Assembly: GCF_019703515.2 (NCBI RefSeq)
Contig: NC_059374.1
Location: 12,808,245-12,872,244 of the forward strand
Direction: 5' to 3'
Length of the DNA: 64,000 bases
Source: Myxocyprinus asiaticus
Taxonomy: Eukaryota; Chordata; Actinopteri; Cypriniformes; Catostomidae
Part shown: positions 56,151-64,000 of the stretch, one piece after another
Numbering within the stretch: position 1 is the first letter of the stretch
Layout: each line of letters opens with the position of its first letter
The notes under the pieces: model-generated
Seen by the model: only the letters and a program-made list of their open reading frames with translations
Told to the model about the DNA's origin: nothing
The model's database searches: none
Position numbers and translations under genes: made by a program

Positions 56151-57645
56151 GCATCAACACTGACTTAACACTGTTTCAATTTGCTTCTTTGCTATCAGGG
56201 GAGTCTCCTTTGCTAAACCTTAGAACCTTTATTTTAGTAATATACTGGAGATTTGAAGCTCGAAAGAGGCTCAGTTGTTTGTAAATGAGAATTCAGTTTT
56301 CCATGAGCGCAATTTAGTGCACCCATATCTTTCTCCTTCCAGACAGTAAATACACCACCAAGTTCTTCTGTATCTGGATGCGTGTGCAGCGAGCCAGAGA
56401 CAGCTTTCCGGCGACAAATAGAGAGTATCCCTGACTCTACCAATGGACAGGAGCGAGGAGAGGTAGATCTCTTTTCACAGATCAATAGTGCTTGAAAGTG
56501 CCTGTGTAGATTTGCCCCAGGTCTTTGCCCTCTGGGAGTTCTGGGAAACAGAGAGCTCTGTACTGAAAGGTAAAGAGCTGGACTCAGCAGGGATCGAGTC
56601 ATGGAGGAGATGAGAGCTTTGATAATGATTATAAAGCCTCAGGTCTCCCTCTTTCATTGTCTGTGTCTCAAAGTCTTTCTCTGTACATCTCTTCCTTTTA
56701 TTCAACTTACTCTGTCAGCTTACAGGTGCTCTCCAGGGAACGCCCTCCTAACATTGACACATTACTAAGATAACTGGAGCTTTTAAGTTCAAGACAAAAG
56801 CTTCAGTCAAATATCGAAGAACCTCAGTAAAGTTTGATAACAATAAAGAAACACTATTATTATTGCTCATACTTACGGTTTGAACAAACCCCTTACTCTA
56901 ACAATTAAACTTACACTCATCTTGAAATGTTAATACTAAGAACATCATGGCATTGAGTTTTGCATAGGCAAATCACCACTTACAATTTCTTCAGAAAATG
57001 TAAAAATCTATTAACTAAATTCACTTGGAAATTACATCCACACTATACTTGTGTTCCCAAAGCTGTTCTTATACATCACATATTTTGATCATAATCTGGG
57101 AAAGACATTTAACACATAAAAGGACACATAGGGAAATACAGACCCTCACACAATTCAACTATTTCTTTAGAGCATCGTAATGTTCACAATCTAAACCAGC
57201 CCCCTTAAATGCATATTTATAACTTTCTTATTTTACTAAAAATATATGCCCTTGAGGTTACAATTTTTACTTCACTGCATCAAGCCAAAGCTCACATAGC
57301 TGGAATAACCTTATGGGAAAACCATATGGACCACACCCATACCAATGCATCTGGTTTGGCCATCAGAAAACTTTGGGTTTCCTCTTACTTTTATTGACTG
57401 GCTGAAAGCAGATTATGCATCACTGGATGGGTTTAAATGACTTTCTCTCTTAATACAGAGAGCAGGTCTCGATTAAAGACTTCACAAAGCTGTGCTCAAT
57501 TTCCTCTTGAGTGCATCATTTCCAGAATGCAGAAAGAGTGGATATTACCTTATAATGACAGTAAGAGTGCTATAACCAATTCTCTCTTCCTCCCTCCACT
57601 TGATTGTTTTTTCATATTTCCTTTTATCCAAACTGGAAGGTGCTT
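56151..57645. other. No gene recognised
   Basis: Moderate GC in 56240-56720, where minus frames of 122 and 76 codons overlap, but neither shows a family motif or splice context that I can defend. The rest is AT-rich. Confidence 0.35.
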
Positions 57646-58543
57646 AAGCTGGTTTCTAGTAGGTCCAAGCTGGTCATTAGCTGGTTCAAGTGGGTCTGTA
57701 GCTTTTTCAAAGTTGGCATTAGGTAGTCCAAGCTGGACATTAGCTGGTCCACACTAAACATTGGCTGATACAAGCTGGATATTCGCTGGACCAATGTGGA
57801 CATCTGGTCCAAGCTGAACATTAGCTGGTCCAAGTTGTATATCAGCTTGTCCAAGCTGGACATTCGCTAGTCAAGCTAGTCTTTAGCTGGTCCAAGCTTA
57901 ACATTAGCTGGTCCAAGATACTCTTTAGCTAGTCCAAGGTGGACATTAGCAGGTCTAAGATGGACATTAGCTGATCCAAGCCAGATATTAGCTGGTCCAA
58001 AGTGGGTATTAGTTTGTCCTAGCTGATCTTTACATGGTCCAAGGTGGATATTAATTGGTCCAAACTAGTCTTTAGCTGGTCCAAGCTGAATATTAGCTGG
58101 TCCGATCTAGTCTTAGCTTGTCCAAAGTGGACATTATCTTGTCCAAAGTGGAGATTAGTTGTTCCAAGCTGATCTTTACATGGTCCAAGGTGAATATTAT
58201 TTGGTCAAAGCTGAGTATTAGCTTGTCTAAGGTGGGCATTAGCTGGTCCAAGCTAAAATTTGGCAGGTCTAAAGTGAGTATTAGCTGGTCCAAACTGGTC
58301 ATTAGCTGGCCCAAGCTGGTCTTTAGCTGTTCCAAGGTGGACATTAGCTGGTCCAAGCTGGTAGACCATCTTGGATCAGCTATAAAATAGCTACTAGCTG
58401 GATATACCAGCCTAAGGTAATTAAACTATTCCTTGGAACATGGTGGCTGGTCGAAAAGCAGATGACCAGCTTGAACCAACTAATTACCAGCTTTGAAAAG
58501 CTAAAAACCAGCTGCCATGTGCCAAAACACAACTACCAGCTTA
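57646..58543. repeat. Inverted-repeat element built on a 21-bp minisatellite
   Basis: From 57646 to 58365 a unit close to ACATTAGCTGGTCCAAGCTGG repeats about 34 times with many substitutions. From about 58446 to 58541 the units appear on the other strand (GACCAGCTTGAACCAAC, TACCAGCTTT, AACTACCAGCTT). The outer ends TTAAGCTGGT (57645 onward) and ACCAGCTTAA (58536-58545) are inverted. Because 21 is a multiple of three, open frames result on both strands: plus-strand heptads like SKVDISW and minus-strand heptads like LDQLMST. I treat these as by-products of the repeat. Confidence 0.85.
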
Positions 58544-58545
58544 AA

Positions 58546-58620
58546 GGGATCTGTGGTTCACCCAAAAATTATCATGTTGTTACGAAATCGTATGACTTTC
58601 TTTCTTCTGTGAAAAAATAA
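58546..58620 (+). mobile_element. AGTTCACCC-family MITE fragment
   Basis: AAAGGGATCTGTGGTTCACC then CAAAAATTATCATG and CGTATGACTTTCTTTCTTC are the usual left blocks of the family. The right end is not found; (AAATAAAA)-like sequence follows. Confidence 0.65.
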
Positions 58621-59100
58621 ATAAAAATAAAAATAAAGCAGAATGTTAGCTACAGTCATCATTCACCTTCATTTTATAGTTTTTTTTTATACATTTTAAT
58701 AAGGTTTGAAACCACATTAGTGTGAGTAAATGGGGTCAGATTTTACATTTTAGAAATTCCTATTTTCTAGCAGGGATGACTTTATTCATGCAAAGTGTAG
58801 CAGATCAGACAAAGGTGTGGACTGTGAGCATGTTTGCCAAACCTTGTCCATGAACTTCTGCTAGAGTTTGGGGGAATGCGTAGTTCACACACTCCTGAAG
58901 CATATTTAGCCCTCTGGCTCAGACGGCACTCATTATATAAACACTTTTTCAAGTCTTAAGAATGACAAGAATCCCAAATCCAAACACAGCATTTTGCAGG
59001 ACTTAGACTAGGCTGCAGAGACAGCATAATAAGCTGCCAAACTTTCGCATAAGCCTTTGACAATTAATTTGCTTTTGTTGCTTTGGCCGAAGATTTATTT
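58621..59100. other. No feature recognised
   Basis: Unremarkable AT-rich sequence. Confidence 0.4.
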
Positions 59101-59302
59101 GCTCATTAGATGGGATACCTCACAGCAGACGTGAATCTCGAGGCTGTAAAAGCTTGTAGCGGTGCTTAACTCTGTAATTTAAAAACAGTCTTTCATTCTT
59201 CGCTCATTAGATGGGATACCTCACAGCAGATGTGAATCTTGAGGCATAAAAGCTCGTAGCAGTGCTTAACTCTGTCATTTAAACACAGTTTTTCATTCTT
59301 CA
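59101..59302 (+). repeat. Tandem duplication, two units of 101 bp
   Basis: Both units begin GCTCATTAGATGGGATACCT and end in CATTCTT (unit 1 59101-59201, unit 2 59202-59302). By eye they differ at about eight to ten positions, including a few CG/TG differences. No further units, so this is a single segmental duplication. Confidence 0.9.
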
Positions 59303-59409
59303 GACTCGTATCTATGTAAATCTGAAGGTTGGCGAGTCTGCCATGTGGGATGTGAGTATCAGATCCATGCTGAAAGTGAGAAGTTTGACTTGCGGATGAT
59401 GTTTGTTAA

Positions 59410-59481
59410 GGCTTATTGGACTAGGGATATGATTCTTGCTTTGGGTGCGAGAGGTCCCAGGTTCAAATCCCAGTTTAGCTC
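59410..59481 (+). tRNA. Decayed tRNA-Pro(UGG)-like sequence (pseudogene)
   Basis: The order of arms matches eukaryotic tRNA-Pro: GGCTTAT acceptor side, TGGACTAGGGATATGA (D arm, A box), CTTGCTTTGGGTGCGAG (anticodon arm with TGG), and AGGTTCAAATCC (T arm, B box). The anticodon stem is nearly intact. The T stem has two mismatches that look like G-to-A changes in former CG pairs, and the acceptor stem pairs poorly with the 3' TTTAGCT. It is most likely a tRNA pseudogene or the head of a lost SINE; no SINE body of the other family follows it. Confidence 0.65.
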
Positions 59482-62219
59482 AATGTTTAGGGATGTGTGT
59501 CCTTGCGGTTAAAATCTAAGCTGGTTAATGATACCCCTTTTCCACAAAAATGGATGCAGCTTGGATAGTGCTTGGCTGGGGTATGTGCAAACCTCTCTCA
59601 GAGAATGGAACGATGCAAACTGATCACATTGTGAATTCGATAACAGGAGGCCGAATGTTCAGCTCCTGAAATTGGTCTGTGCTTACTGAAATTTGACTCC
59701 AGTTGCTGAAGCTGAAAGTGTTGAATGTATGGGAAGGTGTGAGCTCCAGTTTCTAGGTAAAAAGCCCAGAGTGGCACCAAAAGCTGTTATATTTGTAGTG
59801 GTAAATAATGTAATACAGTCAACAGAAATGCATATTTTATTAACTCTACCACCTTACCCAACCCGCAACCCTAAAACTAACCATCAGTGGAGTAATATGT
59901 ATTATTAGAGCGAAAATGCAACCTCCAAATCGTGGCCAGCATTGTTTATATGAACGCGATTAATTCCTGGTTACCACGGGATCAGAACCCAAGTCTCGGA
60001 AGTTGTTAGCATAATGCACTAAAAGTACAATTACATTAAATGTGAACACAGCTGAATTGTTGTAGAAATGTCTGATGGGATATAGCGCTTGTCAGTTATT
60101 CGGCATATGATAGCGATAAATAATGATTCAGTTCTTGACTGAATCTTCTGGACTCTACTCTTCCGTGCTCTCTGGAAGACTGAATAATAAATGTTGACAA
60201 GCTCATAAAGAAGAGGTTTGAGAGGAGATTTAGCTCTAACATATATTAAGATGATACTACAGAGATTGGACAAGTATGTGTTCAGTCACTTTTGCAGGCA
60301 TTGACAGTCTGTGCCTCTTTGCCCCCATTATGATAGATATATTGTCAACCCACTTGGCTGTCTATCTACACTAAATCTCCACTTAAATTATCACCTCCAT
60401 CAGCAATTTTTGCCCTTTGACTTGCTGAGAAGGCTTGTGAATGACTCCTGGGTGCCAATTATCCTTCTTTACCCAAGTTTCCCTTCACTTTTCATCCCCA
60501 TAGCCCTGCTCAACATGATAACCAAGGCAAGATGTACCACAGTAAGCAAATGCTATCGACGAATACTAAATGCATTGATATGCATGTGCCAAAACATTGA
60601 AGTCAGCATGCAAATACAGACTCCATTTTCCATTGTGATATCTCACCCCCCTGCCTACGAGAAACTGACCCGAGCAGTGGCCTCCGTCAACGCTTTCAAT
60701 AGAGAAATTGAATGGCTGGAAATGAATGAAATATGGCTCAGTGGAACCCAGAGTGTGTCTTCTCCTCTTATTATCTGCCTCATATCACCAAACTTCCCAT
60801 TAAAGCATCAGTGGCCCGCCGTGATTAAGTGCACTGTGGCCCTTCAAAAAGAACCCTGCTTTTGAGTTGACCCCCTCCTCTCCTGTATCCTACAGCATGG
60901 TTATCTCTCTGTCTCAGAGAAGGAGCCATTATCGCCAAGGCCAAATCCAGAGCCACAGCAGTGTAAATGCCTATTATGCTGGGACAAGGGTGGCTGCTAT
61001 GGGCCGCTGGGATAAATCTGCTCAATTTGTGGTTGAAAAAGAAAGTAGCCTTTTTACTTTTTTCAAAAAGTTGAAGAAAAAAGAGAACTCGCAGTGGCAA
61101 GCATTCATGCGAGAACTTGCATTGTTTAGCAAAAACAGAATGCAGCTTCTCTTAAAGCACTTATGAAGCAATTTTCCATGAAAAATTACTTATATTTTGC
61201 ATTGTTTTTCACCAAAACCTACTGTTTGCCTTCAGAAGACTTTGGAATATGAGTAAATTATGACAGAATTTTCATTTTTGGCCAGACTATTCCATTAAGT
61301 CCGGTATTGGCCTAAAGATAATTAAGAATATTATGAGCAGAATCGTAAAAATATAAACACCCCATTTTGAGAACGTCTAATTCCTGAAACTCCCCATTTA
61401 TTGTTGACCAATCTTGACCTATCCAATTCACACCAAATAGGTTTAACAATTCTCGTTTCTGACATCCATTCCAATCCTGACTTCCATCCTGGAATGTCAA
61501 GTCCTTTGTTAGATGATAGATGATGTGTACTGTCAGGGTTAAGGAAGGTGAGGATTGTCTGCTGGGCTGAAAGGAAAGGTTAGCATGCTAAAGTAATGCT
61601 AATGGAATTCTCTTCAGAGTGACAGACTAGATTATGATCACATCTTCACCCGTGTGATAGGAGATTTTGTACGTGCCAGCTCTGGACTGACAAATGAATG
61701 TCTCTCCAGAACTAATGACAACTAAATTAATGACTTCTTTTTCTACCATTACCTAAAAAATGTAGAGTGGCTAGCATTTGCTGATTCATCAACCTCATTA
61801 AGCCTTTAGTGTTACATCTTTATATATACAGTAGATTAGAGAAGTCATTTTAATATCAAAGCCATCTCTCATTATTTTTATCTGCTAATGTGTAATACTA
61901 GTAGATCTGTCTGCAGCTGTATAAGATGCATGAGAAATGATGAAAAACTGCAGTGGTTTGTTTCATCAGCAATGATAAACCGTGGCTAAGTGCTAAGGTT
62001 TTTCTCCATCCATCTAGGCCTTCCACAAGCTATAAAGAACTCAAGCACTAAATTATAACAGAGAAAAACACTTCAGCTTACTTTTCTGAGTTGTTTGTCA
62101 AAAGATGATCTTCTCCTTACATGAATTTTGCATTGCAATCACAGAAACTCAACATTAAAGCTCTGTTACAAAACATAGTATATAGTAGGCAGCTCCTATT
62201 TGCCTCTAATTATTTTCAC
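59482..62219. other. No gene recognised; less repetitive block at 60300-61170
   Basis: The block at about 60300-61170 is richer in G/C than its surroundings and open for 184 codons on the plus strand (60311-60865), then 99 codons (60867-61166), but no domain, signal peptide or family is recognisable. A decayed AGTTCACCC-type end may lie at 61240-61300. Otherwise unremarkable. Confidence 0.35.
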
Positions 62220-62840
62220 ATGCAAATAAGCTTGTGATTTGCCTCAAATGTTTGCCAGAAGTTTGGAGCTATTCACCGGTAGTGGTGAACCTGTAGAAAA
62301 CCTTTGGCAACAATGGACAATTTGCCACAAGTTTGCAGAAATTTGCTATGAACTCTCGATTTTTGTAAAGGGTATTTTTTTTAACTTGACACGACGTCAA
62401 AAAAACATGATATTCCAGTGCCGAGATGCTGAACAAACAGTGAGACATGGCGCAATGGTCAAAGAAGTGAAAAATAGCACAGATTGACGTAAAAAATATC
62501 ATCCAATATGGAGGACAAGAAAAAGTATTTAAATAAATAAACTGATCTAATTACAATTGGGCAAAATTAACCCAATATTTGTGTGTGCTATCTTTTTAGA
62601 TGCTTATTAGCAGGCCTACCCTTAATGAAAATCGAGAGTTATTGGCAAATTTGCCGCAAATTTACCACTGATAATTTTCACATTTAAATGAGCTTCGCTG
62701 CAAACTTGCGGCAAATTGTCCACTGTTGCCAGAGGTTTGCCAGGGGTTCCCCACTACTGGAGAAGAGCTGCAAATTTCTGGCAAACATTTACGGTGAATT
62801 AAAAGCACATTTGTATGTGAAAACAACACGCAGAAGATTT
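62220..62840. mobile_element. Foldback repeat rich in TTTGCCAGAA/TTTGCCGCAA words
   Basis: The left arm (about 62245-62345: AAATGTTTGCCAGAAGTTTG, TAGTGGTGAACC, GGACAATTTGCCACAAGTTT) is the imperfect inverted complement of the right arm (about 62690-62792). An inner pair, AACTCTCGATTTTT at 62350 and AAAATCGAGAGTT at 62628, adds a second stem. No coding capacity. Likely a MITE; superfamily not assigned. Confidence 0.75.
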
Positions 62841-64000
62841 GCTGCAATTTTGCATCTAGTTTGCGGTTAGTTTACATTTTTTGTAAGGGTATTTAATCAT
62901 TAGCTTAGCAACATGCTAACATCAAAATATTGGAATCGAATCTCCTGTGACACGAAGATTGCTATTTGTGTGGCACACAGAGTTGTTGCGTATCTAGAAC
63001 ATTCCTTATCCAAGTCAATTTATGACGTTCCATTTCAGTTAATGCTATCTAAGAAAATAGCTGCCTATGTAGGTAGTAAAAACACAAGACGGCTCACTAG
63101 TTTTGGACTCAACACTTCTTAATTGGTTTATCCCTTAAGGTGTAAAGTCTATGAAAACGCAACATCAACATGTTTCTGTATGTATTCCAAACATGTGCAT
63201 GATATTAAGTTCTACAATAAGCAGAATCTCAGCAATACGTCTAATAATGCCACAAGCTGTTTCATTAAAATTTGAGGAATTCAGCAATTCAGGTTTAACA
63301 GTTGCAGGTGCATAAACAGGCACAACAACCCTGAAATTTAAAACACTTCCTCTGTTTCCAACACAAATGTGTAGCTGAAAGCATTTGTGTGTTTTCGTGA
63401 AAAATATAACCATCAGTATCTTTTCGTCATGAATACATTTTTTGTTTTCATTTTATCTAATATGACAGGCAGTTTGGTTACCATCATAATCTATTGCTTA
63501 TCCTGCTAACCATTGGTTGCCACCAGCAAACCTTGGGGCAGTTGTTGGGTTTGACTGATCAGACCCAAATGCCCCAACTGGTAGAGTGTTTACTGAACTT
63601 CTCAAACACTGGGTTAAATGTATGGAAAGAAATTGTACCTGCTGCACGCAATTGTACCTGTCAAATACCGTTTACTCCTGGTCAAAAACTGTCCCACCTG
63701 GCAATGCTCGGAGCACTTGACCTGATGTGGGAAATAGGGATTAAATATGGATTCCACAGGACAACCAGTAAAGGAGGGAGAAAGAGAACATTGTTCAGGG
63801 CTTGTCAGTGTAGGCAGGTAAAAACGGGGAAGAAAGGAAGCAAGAGTTCCTGCTTCTCAGATTTCACTCAAATTATAAATACAGGTAATTTCACAAAACC
63901 AGCAGCTAAAGTTCAGGACCATTACTGAGAGATTACTGGGGCCTTTTTCTCAAGAGAAAGCAGAAAAGGGCCTTTATGCAATAGTCTCCATTTTATCTCA
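62841..64000. other. No gene recognised
   Basis: A plus frame of 144 codons (63494-63928) is open but shows no family motif; its Cys/Lys-rich second half (FRACQCRQVKTGKKGSK) is not a recognised finger. The rest is AT-rich. Confidence 0.35.

Noticed and set aside
56234..56602. 122-codon minus-strand frame
   Set aside because: No domain or exon signals that can be defended.
58093..58390. Coiled-coil-like protein on the minus strand and SK-heptad protein on the plus strand
   Set aside because: Both frames follow from a 21-bp repeat, which is divisible by three; openness is not evidence of coding.
60311..60865. 184-codon plus-strand open frame
   Set aside because: No recognisable domain, signal or splice context; kept as a finding about the block, not called a gene.
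63494..63928. 144-codon plus-strand open frame near the window end
   Set aside because: Cys residues do not follow a known finger spacing and no family is recognised.

Overview
The window is eukaryotic and almost certainly from a ray-finned fish of the carp group (Cypriniformes). The clues are AT-rich, intron-like DNA with many (TA)n and (CA)n microsatellites, and a dense mix of repeats typical of carps and zebrafish relatives: Tc1/mariner elements, several hAT elements with 8-bp target duplications, a DIRS-type retrotransposon, two copies of one tRNA-derived SINE, one Ty3/Gypsy-like LTR element, and the short repeat carrying AGTTCACCCAAAAATG. The family and organism assignments come from motif recognition and memory, not a database search. 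I found no exon of a recognisable host gene. Every longer reading frame with a recognisable product belongs to a transposon, and all of those are broken.

Layout. 0-11.5 kb: AT-rich DNA with one TIR repeat (a second copy lies at 54.8 kb), decayed repeats, two foldback structures (6.4 and 6.9-7.3 kb) and a small GC-richer island at 7.8 kb. 11.55-12.98 kb: a small LTR element with a gag-like remnant and a proline-rich coding repeat. 14.14-15.86 kb: a hAT element with a perfect 8-bp duplication. 16-22.6 kb: short repeats, the first SINE with its target duplication, a decayed Harbinger-type Myb/SANT remnant and a 182-bp hAT MITE. 24.1-27.2 kb: a four-level nest of transposons. 28.6-32.9 kb: a DIRS element with inverted terminal repeats and an internal complementary region; its gag and RT/RNase H are frameshifted, the YxDD part of RT is deleted and the tyrosine recombinase is gone. 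33.5-36.2 kb: compound microsatellites and an internally deleted mariner-like element. 36.2-40.3 kb: a TIR element holding a tandem array of about 110 bp, interrupted by a Tc1 element whose 200-bp TIRs are nearly identical but whose transposase has four in-frame stops. 41-52 kb: more MITEs, a hAT element holding a truncated Tc1, the second SINE, a hAT element holding another repeat, and two foldbacks. 52.3-53.3 kb: a truncated mariner-like element. 57.6-58.5 kb: a 21-bp minisatellite that reads as heptads on both strands. 59.4 kb: a decayed tRNA-Pro(UGG). 62.2-62.8 kb: a foldback repeat.

How it fits together. The window reads as a layered record of insertions: hAT and TIR elements served as landing ground for younger Tc1 elements, several of which sit at (TA)n tracts. 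The repeated themes are loss of coding capacity with preserved termini, and tandem arrays inside transposons. I see no operon-like or host pathway content.
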